Source of the DNA: Shewanella sp. 1CM18E
GTDB lineage: Bacteria > Pseudomonadota > Gammaproteobacteria > Enterobacterales > Shewanellaceae
Length of the DNA stretch: 64,000 nt
Reading direction: 5' to 3'
NCBI RefSeq assembly: GCF_023161665.1
Contig: NZ_JALNTW010000001.1
Coordinates: 293,061 to 357,060, forward strand
How positions within the stretch are numbered: position 1 is the first letter of the stretch; each line of letters opens with the position of its first letter. The notes beneath the pieces are model-generated. The model was not told the origin of the DNA. It saw only the letters and a list, made by a program, of their open reading frames with translations, and searched no databases. Of the stretch, positions 9,685 to 23,115 are shown in pieces. A program made the position numbers and the translations under genes.

Positions 9685-10558
9685 AAAATTTAAGTGGGTT
9701 TACTGACTTACCGTGATACCTAATTTCAAAATGCAGCATCACCTTGTTAGTTCCTGTACTACCCATTTTCGCAACTGTTTGACCAACATTAACAACTTGC
9801 TTTTCTTTCACTAAGATCTTGTCGGCATGTGCATAAGCACTTAAATAATCATCACTGTGTTTAATAATAACTAAGTTACCATAGCCTCTAAGTGCGCTAC
9901 CTGCGTAAACAACCCTACCACTAGCAGCCGCTCTGATAGCATCACCTCGATTACCGGCGATCTTTATACCTTTATTTCCCTGCTCTTTGGCCGAGAATGT
10001 ACCAATCACTTTTCCGTTTACAGGCCATAACCACTTACTTACTTTCACAGGAAGCTCGGCTGGCTTGTGGATAACACGGTTAGTATCTTGTTGACTGGTT
10101 GTTACAGAATACGCAGGCTTTTGGCTAGGATCAAGTTGTTTTTTTGACCAATCTTTTTTACTACTTTCGACTGACGCAGTTGAGTTAACCTTCTGTTTAT
10201 TAGTGTTTTTACTTGGATTAGAGCTTGGTTTCGACGCTACTGCAGCCACTTTTTTGACAGGTTTGCTATTTGTAACAGTTTTTTTAGAGTTAAGACTCAA
10301 TACCTGTCCAGGGTAGATGGTATAAGGGGTTGGTAGGCTGTTGCTCTTAGCTAAATCAGCAAAATCTTTATTTGCTCCCCAAGCAATCGAATACAAAGTG
10401 TCACCTTTTCGAACTACATATTTAGTGCCAGTAATCGAACCTTTGCTAATTGAAGGTGCTGATGGTCCATTTAATGACTCTACAGGTGCAGGACGTTCGG
10501 CTTGAAAGCTACAACCTGATAGCAGCATTAACATGATAGAAAATCTAACTAACCTCAT
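9671..10558 (-). CDS. nlpD: Lipoprotein NlpD, LysM and degenerate LytM domains
   Basis: Outer-membrane lipoprotein that activates the cell-separation amidase AmiC. The signal peptide ends in a lipobox with Cys16 (LLSGC). A LysM domain follows (about 45-92, YVVRKGDTLYSIA to IYPGQVLSL), then a low-complexity lysine/serine linker, then an M23/LytM domain (about 175-292). That domain lacks the metal ligands: the HxxxD position reads GIKIAGNRGD, and the HxH motif reads HFEIR. It is therefore an activator, not an enzyme, as known for NlpD. It lies between pcm and rpoS, as in E. coli. Confidence 0.95.
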   Translation of the reverse strand: MRLVRFSIMLMLLSGCSFQAERPAPVESLNGPSAPSISKGSITGTKYVVRKGDTLYSIAWGANKDFADLAKSNSLPTPYTIYPGQVLSLNSKKTVTNSKPVKKVAAVASKPSSNPSKNTNKQKVNSTASVESSKKDWSKKQLDPSQKPAYSVTTSQQDTNRVIHKPAELPVKVSKWLWPVNGKVIGTFSAKEQGNKGIKIAGNRGDAIRAAASGRVVYAGSALRGYGNLVIIKHSDDYLSAYAHADKILVKEKQVVNVGQTVAKMGSTGTNKVMLHFEIRYHGKSVNPLKFLPKK

Positions 10559-10616
10559 TATTGGCCCTGAGCTCCAATTGGCAAAATGGATGATTGTTCA
10601 GTAATGATCACAAGCA

Positions 10617-11252
10617 TTAAGCAAGCTCACCATTTACTAATGGTACAAAGCGCACCATTTCTATTGCTTGCGAGGTAAATTGTTCACCTACACGTGTGAC
10701 TTTCATTAATTGCTGGTTTACCTCACCAACCGGAATAAGCAATACCCCGCCATCTGCTAATTGAGCAAGCAGCGCTTCAGGAATAGAGGCGGCAGCAGCC
10801 GTCACCATAATCGCATCATAAAGGCCTTTACTCGGCCAGCCTTGCCAACCATCACCATATTTAAACGCAATATTATGCAGATCCAACCGCTTCAATCGCT
10901 GCCTTGCTTGAATTTGTAAACTTTTAATCCGCTCAACAGTGCAAAGCTGCGGTACAAGTTGAGCTAAGATTGCCGCTTGGTAACCTGAACCCGTTCCAAT
11001 TTCTAAAACTTTATTAGGATTAGTTTGCAGCAAGATTTCAGTCATGCGTGCAACGATATAAGGTTGTGAAATCGTTTGCCCTTGGCCTATTGGTAATGCG
11101 GTATTTTCATATGCTTTATGGCCAAGCGCTGGATCTAAAAACTGCTCTCTTGGGGTATTTGCCACAGCTTTTAACACAGACTCATTGCGGATCCCTGCCT
11201 CATACAATCGTTTTGCGAGGTTCAATGCAGAAGTTGAGGCAACGAAGGTCAT
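10617..11252 (-). CDS. pcm: Protein-L-isoaspartate O-methyltransferase
   Basis: Repairs age-damaged proteins by methylating L-isoaspartyl residues with SAM. The SAM-binding motif is [18 protein letters not shown] (about 81-98), preceded by the family's [22 protein letters not shown]. 211 residues is normal length. The ribosome-binding site is weak (GGAAAA). It forms the conserved surE-pcm-nlpD-rpoS run, whose products act in stationary phase. Confidence 0.97.
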   Translation of the reverse strand: MTFVASTSALNLAKRLYEAGIRNESVLKAVANTPREQFLDPALGHKAYENTALPIGQGQTISQPYIVARMTEILLQTNPNKVLEIGTGSGYQAAILAQLVPQLCTVERIKSLQIQARQRLKRLDLHNIAFKYGDGWQGWPSKGLYDAIMVTAAAASIPEALLAQLADGGVLLIPVGEVNQQLMKVTRVGEQFTSQAIEMVRFVPLVNGELA

Positions 11253-11309
11253 AAATCATTTTCCATAATTCAAAAATAAACAAATTAAAACGTAAAAACA
11301 CACACACAA

Positions 11310-11335
11310 TAAAACGGCTGCATTAAATAGCAGCC
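11310..11335 (-). terminator. Weak terminator downstream of surE
   Basis: A 6-bp stem GGCTGC/GCAGCC with an 8-base loop is followed on the minus strand by GTTTTATT. It could partly separate truD-surE from pcm-nlpD-rpoS. The T-run is short. Confidence 0.45.
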
Positions 11336-11360
11336 TTTCTAAAACTACCAATATCGCAAC

Positions 11361-12110
11361 TTAATCAATATCAGCCAACCAATCTTCTAAGGCGTTGAGT
11401 TTTTCAAAGGCCGTTAAGTCAACTGTTAGCGGCGTAATAGATACATAGCCATTTGCCACTGCAAAAAAGTCTGTGCCTTCGCTAGCATCTTGCTCATCAC
11501 CCGGTGGGCCTAACCAAAATATTTCTCTACCAGCAGGATCTTGTGTACGTACCATTCCCTCTGCACGATGACGAGCACCTAAACGAGTGATTTTAATCCC
11601 TTTGATTTCAGCTAAAGGTAAATCAGGCACATTGATATTTAAAATCTTATCTTGAGCTATTGGCTTTTGTTGTAATGCTTTAACGATTTTTAGCGCATAA
11701 TGCGCTGCCGTATCGTAATGCTTTAACTCATGGCCGACTAACGAGATCGCAATTGCAGGAAAACCTAAAAATCTGCCTTCCATCGCAGCTGCAACAGTGC
11801 CGGAGTATAAGGTGTCGTCACCCATGTTAGCTCCGGCATTAATACCTGACACCACCATATCCGGCTCGTCTTGGTAAAGCTCACGAATAGCTAGATGCAC
11901 GCAGTCTGTTGGTGTTCCACTAACTGAAATAAAGCCATTGTCTAACCTATTCAGTCGCAACGGATTGGTCAAGGTTAATGAGTTACTCGCACCAGAGCAG
12001 TTTCTGTCAGGACCAACGGTTAGCGTTTCTGCAATACTGCTTAATGAATGCGTAAGTGCAGCTATGCCCTCAGCGTTTACGCCATCGTCATTACTGATTA
12101 AAATCTTCAT
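11361..12110 (-). CDS. surE: 5'/3'-nucleotidase SurE
   Basis: Metal-dependent nucleotide phosphatase (also acts on 3'-nucleotides and short polyphosphate) linked to stationary-phase survival. The N-terminal active-site motif is [10 protein letters not shown] with the metal ligands Asp8 and Asp9, followed by [15 protein letters not shown] and the [23 protein letters not shown] loop. 249 residues matches the family. Its ATG overlaps the truD stop (ATGA), so the two are translationally coupled. Confidence 0.97.
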   Translation of the reverse strand: MKILISNDDGVNAEGIAALTHSLSSIAETLTVGPDRNCSGASNSLTLTNPLRLNRLDNGFISVSGTPTDCVHLAIRELYQDEPDMVVSGINAGANMGDDTLYSGTVAAAMEGRFLGFPAIAISLVGHELKHYDTAAHYALKIVKALQQKPIAQDKILNINVPDLPLAEIKGIKITRLGARHRAEGMVRTQDPAGREIFWLGPPGDEQDASEGTDFFAVANGYVSITPLTVDLTAFEKLNALEDWLADID

Positions 12111-13174
12111 GACTGAGCCTCATTACTTTTTTGCTCTGCAAGCATCTGCTTACGGGCTAATTCTTTTACATCTTGGTACAAGAACAATTCGCGCAGCAAT
12201 GAAGTTGCATAAGAGCCTGATGGTAATGCAAACTTTAAGGTAATGGTATCTTCATCTACTTGATACTGCAGATGTTGTGGCTCAAGTAACAAAGCACGAC
12301 GCTCTTGATTAAGACCAGCTTGCTCTAGCCCTTCCCTGTCGACAGTTAACTCAGCTAATGCATCAGCTTCACATGTTGCTGCATCAGCTTGTGCCAGTGG
12401 CAAACCACGCCCCCATAGAGGTGCTGAAAGCTGAATGTCTTTTTTTGCAAGGCGCTGAGTTAACGTGTCATCCCATTGCTCTGCTACAAAGTAACTCTTA
12501 CTCCCAGCAAGAAGCACACAGTCGCCAGTTAACACAGAGGTACCATGAGCCGCTAAACGTGCAGAACTAGCAATGTTAAATAGGTTAGAGCGCACTGCAG
12601 ACAAATACATACTGCGCTTATTTCTGTCTTTAACTTTACGGCCAGTGAACATTTGGCGGCCAAAGACTAAATTCTTACCATCGTTACCAAAGCGTTGCTC
12701 ACCGAAGTAATTCGGTACGCCTTGCTTTTTTACTTTCTCAATACGAGCGACTACATCAGCCATATCGCTAACGTTACGCAGCGTTAATGTAAAACGATTA
12801 CCCGCCAGTGCGCCTATCCGTAACTTCTTAGTGTGTCTTGAAGCACTCAAAATAGTGATCTGTTCACTGTTTAGTTGCTGCCAGTCAGGCGTTTCTTTAC
12901 CAGGAATACGTACACCGAACCATTGCTCAGTTACCGCATGCTTGTCTTTTTGGCCCGCATAGGTGACTTCTTTAGGGTGCACATGGGCGAAACTTGAGAG
13001 CATTTTAGCGACTTCTACCGTATTTAATCCCTCTTTACGAATGTGCAGTAAGTGATGCTCTCCCTCACCTGTTGGCGCAAAAGGCAAGATCTCTTGCACT
13101 TGAAAATCGCTATTATGGGTACGCAAGTCTGCAGTCGCTAACGGCTTGCCGTATAAATAATGTAATTCACTCAT
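12107..13174 (-). CDS. truD: tRNA pseudouridine(13) synthase TruD
   Basis: Isomerises uridine 13 in tRNA. The catalytic motif [15 protein letters not shown] holds the catalytic aspartate (about residue 77). FGEQRFG, within [12 protein letters not shown], is a further family motif. The ATG at 13174 ([13 protein letters not shown]) gives 355 residues; a longer frame beginning with TTG at 13192 adds six residues with no support. It overlaps surE by four bases and follows ispF at short distance in one minus-strand operon. Confidence 0.96.
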   Translation of the reverse strand: MSELHYLYGKPLATADLRTHNSDFQVQEILPFAPTGEGEHHLLHIRKEGLNTVEVAKMLSSFAHVHPKEVTYAGQKDKHAVTEQWFGVRIPGKETPDWQQLNSEQITILSASRHTKKLRIGALAGNRFTLTLRNVSDMADVVARIEKVKKQGVPNYFGEQRFGNDGKNLVFGRQMFTGRKVKDRNKRSMYLSAVRSNLFNIASSARLAAHGTSVLTGDCVLLAGSKSYFVAEQWDDTLTQRLAKKDIQLSAPLWGRGLPLAQADAATCEADALAELTVDREGLEQAGLNQERRALLLEPQHLQYQVDEDTITLKFALPSGSYATSLLRELFLYQDVKELARKQMLAEQKSNEAQS

Positions 13175-13258
13175 ATCGCTAATTGTTCTCAAAAATATAT
13201 AACTAAAGGCTTATTAAAATGGCCTATGTAGCAGACAACTATAAAGGCGGCCGTATTG

Positions 13259-13741
13259 CTAAGCAGCTTGACTCATCAATACTACAGCTTCAACCGCAAT
13301 ACCTTCTTTACGACCTGTAAACCCAAGCTTTTCAGTTGTTGTTGCTTTGACGTTGATATCGCCAATGTCTGAAGACAAGTCAGCTGCCAGTACCGCGCGT
13401 ATAGATTCAATATGTGGCGCCATTTTTGGTGCTTGCGCAATAATAGTGACATCAAGATTAGATAATTGATAACCCATTTCAGTCGCAAGCTTATAGCAAT
13501 GCCTTAATAATACCCGGCTATCTGCACCTTTAAATTCAGCATCTGTATCAGGAAAGTGCTTACCAATATCGCCCAATGCCATTGCACCTAAAATAGCATC
13601 TGAAATGGCGTGCAAAACAACATCACCATCTGAATGGGCAATCAGGCCAACCTCATAAGGCACATCCACACCACCTAGAATAAGTGGTGGCTCGCCGCCA
13701 AATTTATGCACATCAAAGCCGTGACCAATTCTAATTTTCAT
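13259..13741 (-). CDS. ispF: 2-C-methyl-D-erythritol 2,4-cyclodiphosphate synthase
   Basis: Fifth step of the MEP isoprenoid pathway. It has the metal ligands in [10 protein letters not shown] (Asp and His), [18 protein letters not shown] and the C-terminal [16 protein letters not shown]. The start at 13741 ([12 protein letters not shown]) with AGG 9 bases upstream gives 160 residues, as in E. coli (159); the frame's extra eight residues upstream look like leader. It follows ispD by 38 bases, so the two MEP genes are co-transcribed. Confidence 0.97.
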   Translation of the reverse strand: MKIRIGHGFDVHKFGGEPPLILGGVDVPYEVGLIAHSDGDVVLHAISDAILGAMALGDIGKHFPDTDAEFKGADSRVLLRHCYKLATEMGYQLSNLDVTIIAQAPKMAPHIESIRAVLAADLSSDIGDINVKATTTEKLGFTGRKEGIAVEAVVLMSQAA

Positions 13742-13779
13742 TTCGATACCTGTCTGTTTTGCCAATAAGGCCCAACACC

Positions 13780-14472
13780 TTAAATTGAATTTTTGAGAAA
13801 AAGTGATGCTAGCTGTAAATCATCCGGGTGAGTCACTTTTATGTTATCGGCGCGCCCTGAAATCACTACAGGCATAACGCCTGCCCACTCCATTGCAGAG
13901 GCTTCATCAGTAATGAGCGCTCCAGCAGCAAGTGCTGCGGTTAAATGATGCGTAAGCTCTTTAACAGGAAAAAACTGCGGCGTTAATGCATGCCAAAGCT
14001 GATCTCGACAAACTGTCGCGGTAATAACACCTTCTGCATTAGTCCGCTTCATGGTATCACGCACTGGCGCGGCTAAAATGGCACCTTGAGGGTGCACTGT
14101 CGCAGAGGCAATTAATTTATCGATATCTAGATGGGTTAAACAGGGGCGCGCTGCATCGTGAACCAATGCCCAAGCGCCTTCACCGGCAAGATTAAGTCCA
14201 GCTAAGACCGAATCAGCTCGCTCTTTTCCGCCACAGACACATTGTAATTTAGGGTGTGAAGCTTGCGGCAAGTCAGCAAAGTAATCATCGTTTGGATTAA
14301 TAGCCACAATCACTTTATCAATTTTAGGATGCGACAATAAGCAATCTAATGTGTGGCCTAAAATCGTCTGCTCATTTAACATTAAATACTGTTTAGGAAT
14401 TTCAGCGCCCATTCGGCTGCCAATTCCAGCTGCAGGTACTATGGCAATAATTTGTTTAGGAGTTTGGCTCAT
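13780..14472 (-). CDS. ispD: 2-C-methyl-D-erythritol 4-phosphate cytidylyltransferase
   Basis: Third step of the MEP pathway: makes CDP-ME from MEP and CTP. The nucleotide-binding N terminus [20 protein letters not shown] is intact, as are the family segments VHDAARPC and the C-terminal [11 protein letters not shown]. 230 residues is close to E. coli IspD (236). It sits directly between ftsB and ispF in the usual ftsB-ispD-ispF order. Confidence 0.97.
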   Translation of the reverse strand: MSQTPKQIIAIVPAAGIGSRMGAEIPKQYLMLNEQTILGHTLDCLLSHPKIDKVIVAINPNDDYFADLPQASHPKLQCVCGGKERADSVLAGLNLAGEGAWALVHDAARPCLTHLDIDKLIASATVHPQGAILAAPVRDTMKRTNAEGVITATVCRDQLWHALTPQFFPVKELTHHLTAALAAGALITDEASAMEWAGVMPVVISGRADNIKVTHPDDLQLASLFLKNSI

Positions 14473-14587
14473 TAATGAGTTCCATATAATGCAGGTGTTT
14501 TACTGTCGATTAAAAAGTGCATAGAGCAATGTGATTACTCTGTTCTCAATGACTTAATTCTTTTTTACTTAGGCCAACTTGCTCTGC

Positions 14588-14881
14588 TTAGTTTGAGTCA
14601 CTTGGGCGCTCGCCTCCCACAACACGAAAGAAAGTCTCTCCGTCTTTAACCATGCCAAGCTCATTGCGGGCTCGCTCTTCTAGTGCTTCGGTGCCACTGC
14701 GCAAATCGCTTATTTCTTCTCTTAATACTTGGTTTCTTGCCACTAACTGCGCATTACTTTGCTGCTGAAGTCTAATTTGCTCTTGCAGGTGAAAAGATTC
14801 AGCTAGGCTTTTTTCTCCTAACCAAAGGCGATACTGAAGCATGGCAAGTAAAGCAATTAATACAAAAAGAAGGCGTTTCAT
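14588..14881 (-). CDS. ftsB: Cell division protein FtsB
   Basis: Small bitopic inner-membrane protein that links FtsQ and FtsL in the divisome. From the ATG at 14881 it is 97 residues: MKRLLFVLIALLAMLQYRLW forms the single membrane helix, followed by a coiled coil (about 28-70) and a conserved tail (RARNELGMVKDGETFFRVV). The frame is open 16 codons upstream (MLYYLFNILKFLLFRL), but this overlaps the eno terminator region and is unlike the family. The ribosome-binding site is weak. Confidence 0.95.
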   Translation of the reverse strand: MKRLLFVLIALLAMLQYRLWLGEKSLAESFHLQEQIRLQQQSNAQLVARNQVLREEISDLRSGTEALEERARNELGMVKDGETFFRVVGGERPSDSN

Positions 14882-14925
14882 GAGTCTAAATAGCAAGAAT
14901 TTGAGAATATTAAACAGATAGTACA

Positions 14926-14956
14926 ACAAAAAAGGCCACCGAGTGGTGGCCTTTTT
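14926..14956 (-). terminator. Intrinsic terminator of eno
   Basis: A perfect 12-bp stem (AAAAAGGCCACC, loop GAGT) has a T-run on the minus strand. It lies 16 bases past the eno stop and just upstream of ftsB. Confidence 0.92.
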
Positions 14957-14971
14957 AAAGTTTATCGCGTT

Positions 14972-16279
<1,308 letters not shown>

Positions 16280-16401
16280 TTAAGTTTTAAAGATAAATTT
16301 AAAGATAAAAGTAAAACGAAATTCTGTTCATCTAAACTTACGCCAAAAGGTAATAAAGATAGGGTCAACTCAGAGTAAAGCTGCGCTTTGAAAAGGTGAA
16401 T

Positions 16402-16483
16402 GAGCTTGAACGGTAATCCCTTTAAAGCTCATTAAACGCTGAACTCTCGCTAAGTGACAAATCCTTTATGCCAATCGGTATTA
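16402..16483. repeat. Degenerate, truncated copy of the MITE found next to glgA
   Basis: This stretch aligns by eye with the right-hand 98 bases of the element at 56054-56320: both have GAGCTTGAAC at the left, then a block reading CGCT-AACTCTCGCT-AGTGAC, and both end in an imperfect CCAATCGGTATTA-type terminus. The left part of the element is absent. It lies between the pyrG terminator and eno. Confidence 0.6.
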
Positions 16484-16493
16484 CAACACCACA

Positions 16494-16538
16494 AACAAAA
16501 AAACCGCCCCCAGAGCATGGAAGCGGTCTTGTTAGTAT

Positions 16539-16539
<1 letters not shown>
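16494..16539 (-). terminator. Probable terminator of pyrG
   Basis: A short stem ACCGC/GCGGT encloses a long, partly pairable loop and is followed on the minus strand by a long T-run. It begins at the pyrG stop codon. Confidence 0.7.
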
Positions 16540-18242
<1,703 letters not shown>

Positions 18243-18294
18243 TTATACCAAAGCAACATTGATTCGACAAACTACAATTAACCTAAAAACTAAG

Positions 18295-19098
18295 TTATTT
18301 GTTTGCTTCATCCTGTTTGACCTTATCCCAGTAGCCATCTAGCTCGGCTAACGAATGCTCTGTCATCGCGCGGCCATCGGCTTGAGCATAAGCTTCAACA
18401 CCTCGAAAACGTCTTTCAAACTTTTGATTTGCTTGCCTTAATGCCTTTTCCGGCTCTACACCCAAATGGCGAGCAAGGTTAACAACAGCAAACAATAAGT
18501 CGCCCATTTCATCTTGCACTTTTTTAGGATCGACATGCTCTTGTTTAACCTCAAACAATACTTCATCGATCTCTTCGTGGATTTTAGCCACCACAGGATC
18601 AAGTTCTGCCCAGTCAAAACCCACTCTCGCTACACGTTTTTGAATTTTTATTGAGCGAGACAACGCTGGCAAACTCAGCGGGATATCATCAAGCGCCGAG
18701 TTGAGCTCTCTTTTACTGCGCTCATTAGCTTTCAACTGTTCCCAGTTTTGCTTGATCTCGCTGGTAGTCGTGGCTGCAAGTCCTTCAAATACATGGGGGT
18801 GGCGACGAGTTAATTTATCGCAAATCCGCTGGACGACTGTCTCGAAGTCAAATAAGCCCTGCTCTTTACCAAGCTGACAATAAAAAACCACCTGAAACAG
18901 CAAGTCACCAAGCTCATCAGGCAGTTCATCTAACGCCATACGTTCAATGGTGTCTGCGACTTCATAGGCTTCTTCTATCGTAAAAGGCACTATGCTTTGA
19001 AAATCTTGTGCTTTATCCCACGGGCAACCGCTTTGCGGATCCCGCAGCTTTTGCATAATCGCCAGTAAAGGCGCTGCATCACCAATCTGCTTTGTCAT
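18295..19098 (-). CDS. mazG: Nucleoside triphosphate pyrophosphohydrolase MazG
   Basis: Hydrolyses NTPs and dNTPs to monophosphates; in E. coli it lowers ppGpp indirectly. There are two MazG repeats: the first has CPWDKAQDFQSIVPFTIEEAYEV and DELPDELGDLLFQVVFY, the second EEIDEVLFEV and DEMGDLLFAVVNLARHLG with its own EExxE and ExxD metal ligands. 267 residues is full length. It is downstream of relA on the same strand but separated by a terminator; the relA-mazG pairing is widespread. Confidence 0.97.
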   Translation of the reverse strand: MTKQIGDAAPLLAIMQKLRDPQSGCPWDKAQDFQSIVPFTIEEAYEVADTIERMALDELPDELGDLLFQVVFYCQLGKEQGLFDFETVVQRICDKLTRRHPHVFEGLAATTTSEIKQNWEQLKANERSKRELNSALDDIPLSLPALSRSIKIQKRVARVGFDWAELDPVVAKIHEEIDEVLFEVKQEHVDPKKVQDEMGDLLFAVVNLARHLGVEPEKALRQANQKFERRFRGVEAYAQADGRAMTEHSLAELDGYWDKVKQDEANK

Positions 19099-19143
19099 TT
19101 CATGATCCTTAATATGAGTGCCAATATATATGGCTAATACCCC

Positions 19144-19171
19144 ATAAAAAACGGCAACCTTAAGTTGCCGT
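19144..19171 (-). terminator. Intrinsic terminator of relA
   Basis: An 8-bp stem ACGGCAAC/GTTGCCGT (loop CTTAA) is followed on the minus strand by six T. It lies between the relA stop and the mazG start. Confidence 0.88.
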
Positions 19172-19238
19172 TGTATTTAGCTAAAACTAGTAGAACTCAA
19201 CCCTTGTACCTTCGAGAGAACTCACCAAGCACGTCGTC

Positions 19239-21446
19239 TTATAATCTGCGTGCCTGCATAACGCCATCCACTTGGTTTAACTTCGACAATACCTTAGATA
19301 AGCCTTCAAGGTTATACAGTTCAAGCTCTAACTCGATAGTCGCGGTTTGAGTTTTCACATCTGAGGTTGAGCTCATAGCCATTACATGTGTTTTTTCAGC
19401 AGCCAGCACTGATGTTAAATCTCTCAGCAAACCTGAACGGTCATTGGCCAAAATGCTCAAGCGAATTTTATAACCACCTGAGTAGTTCTCGCCCCAAACA
19501 ACTTCAACAGAACGCTCAGGCGATGCTCTGACTAACTCTTTGACTTGATCGCAATCAGCTCTGTGTACCGAGATCCCACGGCCTTTAGTAATAAAGCCAA
19601 AAATCTCATCACCAGGAACGGGCTGACAACACTTAGCGATGTGGCTCATCAAATTACCCACACCACTGACCTCAACCTGACCTTTACCGCGCTTAGTCGA
19701 TTTGCTTTGGCTTTTCTTAACTAAGTCTTCAACCGCAGCCTCGTCGCTAAGCTCTTTAGTACGCAAGCGGCTCTGAACATGATTCACCACTTGATTAAGG
19801 CGCACATCTCCGCCGCCAATACCGGCGAGCAGATCGTCCATGCTGACTAAATTAAATCGCTCAACAGCAGATTGTGCATCTTTTAACTGCAGGTTACTTC
19901 TTGCCAGCTCAGCTTCAAGCATCTCTTTACCTGAAACAATATTCTTATCTCTATCTTGCTGCTTAAACCAATGCAGAATTTTAGAGCGCGCACGTGAGGT
20001 GCGGATGTAACCCAAGTTTGGGTTTAACCAATCTCGTTTTGGATTCGGGTGCTTAGAGGTAATAATCTCAATACGCTGACCCGTTTCAACCTGATAGGTA
20101 AACTGTACTATGCGGCCATCCACTTTGGCGCCAATACATTTATGGCCAACGTGAGAGTGAATGTAGTAAGCAAAATCGAGTACTGTAGAACCTAGTGGCA
20201 AGTCGACGACTTCACCACTTGGAGTGAATACATAAACACGGTCTTCAAATACTTGACTACGAACTTCATCGACTAAGTTGCCACTTTCAGCCACATCTTC
20301 TTGCCACTGCAAGATTTTACGTAGCCAATTAATCTTTTCTTCATATCCGCTTTGTTTGCCGCTGGCGCTACCTTCTTTATACTTCCAGTGCGCAGCTACA
20401 CCTAGCTCAGCATCTTCATGCATTTGCTCAGTACGGATTTGGATCTCTACAGTTTTATCTTCAGGCCCAACGACCACAGTATGGATTGACTGATATCCGT
20501 TTGGCTTTGGATTAGCAACGTAATCGTCAAACTCACGTGGAATATGGTGCCAAAGGGTGTGTACCACGCCTAATGCGCCGTAACAGTCTTGTAAGCGGTC
20601 AGTGACAATCCGCACCGCGCGCACATCAAACAACTCATCAAATTTGAGCTGCTTGCCCTTCATCTTTTTCCAGATACTGTAGATATGTTTCGGTCGACCG
20701 TACACTTTGGCGCGAATTTGGTCTTTGTCTAACCGTGCTTGTAACTGGCTAACAAAGTCGTCGATAAAGGTTTCTCTATCAAGACGTTTACCATCAAGCT
20801 GCTTGGCGATATCTTTATAAGTTTGTGGGTGCAGGTAGCGAAACGAGATATCTTCAAGCTCCCACTTTAATTGGCCAATACCTAAACGGTTAGCCAAAGG
20901 CGCGTAAATATCAGCAATCTCGCGGGCAATAAGTACTTTAACTTCTTCGTCGGCATTTTTGATTTCACGCAGTAAGCAGATCCGCTCAGCAAGCTTAATC
21001 ACCACCGCGCGCACATCTTCAACCATCGCCAATAACATCTTACGGATATTGTCGATTTGTGGTTCGCCATTGCGGGTTTGATTATCTATTTTTAGCGCGC
21101 CAATAGCGTTCATGGTTTCTACGCTAGAAACTAGTACCGACAATTTAGCGCCAAAGCCCTCTTCGATATCTTCTTTACTGATCAACTCAGCATCAAATAC
21201 CACAAACAATATAGCCGCTTGTAAGGTTTCAATATCCATATTTAGTGGCGCAAGAATTTCAATCATCTCACGCGCACGTTTTAATACGGTAACGCTCGTC
21301 TCTTTCTTTTGCCCCACGAGCAGCTCGACCTGTTCAATTAAGGTCAAAAGAATTTGAGCTTCCGAAGCATCACTTATATAACGTTGCACCCATTCTTCGA
21401 GTTGAAAATCAGGATCGCTAAAATGTGCTTCACGAACAGATACCAT
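19239..21446 (-). CDS. relA: (p)ppGpp synthetase RelA
   Basis: Ribosome-associated alarmone synthetase that senses uncharged tRNA. The pseudo-hydrolase domain (about 30-190) lacks the HD metal-binding motif. The synthetase domain has GRPKHIYSIWKKMK and the RelA-type acidic motif EFDD (about residue 304) followed by NPKPNGYQSIHTVV. TGS (DRVYVFTPSGEVVDLP), helical, zinc-finger/CC (HIAKCCQPVPGDEI) and C-terminal ACT domains follow. 735 residues is close to E. coli RelA (744). EXDD rather than RXKD and the loss of HD mark a synthetase-only enzyme, so a SpoT should exist elsewhere. Confidence 0.98.
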   Translation of the reverse strand: MVSVREAHFSDPDFQLEEWVQRYISDASEAQILLTLIEQVELLVGQKKETSVTVLKRAREMIEILAPLNMDIETLQAAILFVVFDAELISKEDIEEGFGAKLSVLVSSVETMNAIGALKIDNQTRNGEPQIDNIRKMLLAMVEDVRAVVIKLAERICLLREIKNADEEVKVLIAREIADIYAPLANRLGIGQLKWELEDISFRYLHPQTYKDIAKQLDGKRLDRETFIDDFVSQLQARLDKDQIRAKVYGRPKHIYSIWKKMKGKQLKFDELFDVRAVRIVTDRLQDCYGALGVVHTLWHHIPREFDDYVANPKPNGYQSIHTVVVGPEDKTVEIQIRTEQMHEDAELGVAAHWKYKEGSASGKQSGYEEKINWLRKILQWQEDVAESGNLVDEVRSQVFEDRVYVFTPSGEVVDLPLGSTVLDFAYYIHSHVGHKCIGAKVDGRIVQFTYQVETGQRIEIITSKHPNPKRDWLNPNLGYIRTSRARSKILHWFKQQDRDKNIVSGKEMLEAELARSNLQLKDAQSAVERFNLVSMDDLLAGIGGGDVRLNQVVNHVQSRLRTKELSDEAAVEDLVKKSQSKSTKRGKGQVEVSGVGNLMSHIAKCCQPVPGDEIFGFITKGRGISVHRADCDQVKELVRASPERSVEVVWGENYSGGYKIRLSILANDRSGLLRDLTSVLAAEKTHVMAMSSTSDVKTQTATIELELELYNLEGLSKVLSKLNQVDGVMQARRL

Positions 21447-21662
21447 CGATTTGACTTCCCTTACATACCCCAGACAGAAGTTAACAAAAGATTAACTCTA
21501 CCTTTTTAATTAATATGCTCTATATTCGCGATTCAGCGATTATTGTCAATCAACAAAAGCAGACAATTGCTACTTAAAACGCCGATAATGCCGAAGTTTG
21601 AATTGTATGAGTTATATTTAAACAAAAGGTTTCACTAGATGTATCTTTTTGTGTCTTTTTAT

Positions 21663-23000
21663 TTAATTTTTTAGTTCAAACAACGCCATCGACTCTAAAT
21701 GATGGGTTTGTGGAAACATATCAATTAAACCAATTTTTTTAAGCTGATAACCTTGCTTCAATATCACTTCACTGTCTCGAGCAAGGCTAGCAGGATTACA
21801 AGAAACATAGACTAGTGCTTTCGGCTTTAACTTTTTAAGTGATTGCATGCTTTCATAAGCGCCAGCACGAGCTGGATCAATCAACATTTTGTCTACCTTA
21901 CCCAACCAAGGTTCTTTGGACAGATCGGCACTTAAGTCGGCGTGATAAAAAGACACATTATCAAAACCGCTTTGCTTAGCATTAAGGCGAGCTTGCTCAA
22001 CCATAGCTGGCACACCTTCAACGCCAATCACGTCAGCGCCATTCACTGCAAGTGGCAAACTAAAGTTACCAATGCCACAGAAAAGATCCAGCACACGTTC
22101 ACCCGCTTGTGGTGCGAGCCACTCAACAGCTTGGTTAACCATGGCTTGATTTACCTTGCCATTAACTTGAATAAAGTTGCCTGGTGAGAAATCGAGCTTA
22201 ACTTGGCTATCATCGAACCGGTAATATGGCAGTTCACCCGCACCATTGACATGTTCACACTGACCATCATCATCTTGCAGTAATACGATAACTTGGTGTT
22301 TAGCTGCAAACTCAACTAAGCGCGCCTTATCTTTATCAGACAGAACTTTAGTGACGCGAAGCACTACAAAGTTGCCATTATCCGCTTGGGTCAATTCAAC
22401 ATGACCAAGCGCTTTTTTACCGCTTAACTGGTTAAGCATAAAAGCAAGTTCAGGAATAAGAGCAGATAAAGGCTCAGCCAATACTGCGCATGACTGAATT
22501 TCAACAACGTTGCTACTGCTACTCGCTCTAAAGCCTAAACTAATGTGTTTAGTGCTTTTGTCATACCAGGTCGCTAAACGCGCGCGGCGGCGATAATGCC
22601 AAGGGCTATCACTTAGCGGCTGACAAATTTCACTCGCTTGAGTTTGCGCAAATTTGGCGACTAAGTCGACTAAGGTCGTTGCCTTATGAGTGCGCTGGGC
22701 ATCCAAGTTTAGGTGCTGCAGATCGCAGCCACCACACTGTGCAAAGTGCGGGCAAGGGGCCTCGACACGCTCAGTAGATATTTTTTGTATTTTCAGTAAT
22801 CTTGCACGGGCAAACTTTTTCTTTTGCTCAGTCAATTGCACTGAAACCGTTTCACCCGGCAATGCGCCATTAATAAAAACAATTTTGCCATCATGGTGGG
22901 CAATACCTGCCCCTAAATGATCGAGTTGAGTCACTTCTAGAGACAACTTTGACGATAATTGCTTAGATCTACTTGGTTTTGCTTTAAAAAATTGTGCCAT
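21663..23000 (-). CDS. rlmD: 23S rRNA (uracil-1939-C5)-methyltransferase RlmD
   Basis: SAM-dependent methyltransferase with an N-terminal TRAM domain (about 15-72) and an iron-sulfur cluster site: Cys83, Cys89 and Cys92 in [15 protein letters not shown] plus a later cysteine (IQSCAVL). The SAM motif is [15 protein letters not shown], and the catalytic cysteine (about 401) is in [12 protein letters not shown]. 445 residues fits RlmD (formerly RumA). The order barA / rlmD / relA matches E. coli, with rlmD divergent from barA. Confidence 0.96.
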   Translation of the reverse strand: MAQFFKAKPSRSKQLSSKLSLEVTQLDHLGAGIAHHDGKIVFINGALPGETVSVQLTEQKKKFARARLLKIQKISTERVEAPCPHFAQCGGCDLQHLNLDAQRTHKATTLVDLVAKFAQTQASEICQPLSDSPWHYRRRARLATWYDKSTKHISLGFRASSSSNVVEIQSCAVLAEPLSALIPELAFMLNQLSGKKALGHVELTQADNGNFVVLRVTKVLSDKDKARLVEFAAKHQVIVLLQDDDGQCEHVNGAGELPYYRFDDSQVKLDFSPGNFIQVNGKVNQAMVNQAVEWLAPQAGERVLDLFCGIGNFSLPLAVNGADVIGVEGVPAMVEQARLNAKQSGFDNVSFYHADLSADLSKEPWLGKVDKMLIDPARAGAYESMQSLKKLKPKALVYVSCNPASLARDSEVILKQGYQLKKIGLIDMFPQTHHLESMALFELKN

Positions 23001-23115
23001 TTTGCTCTCAAAATAGATAAAAAACTGGCCAAAACAGGTTAATCTCTGGCAGTCTATCGAATACTCACACTATATTTAATGGTAACCCATACAAAGAATG
23101 AATGATGCCAAGAAT

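Noticed and set aside
11296..11310. Short CA dinucleotide run in the pcm-surE gap
   Set aside because: Too short to be a meaningful microsatellite or phase-variation tract and not placed in a promoter or frame.
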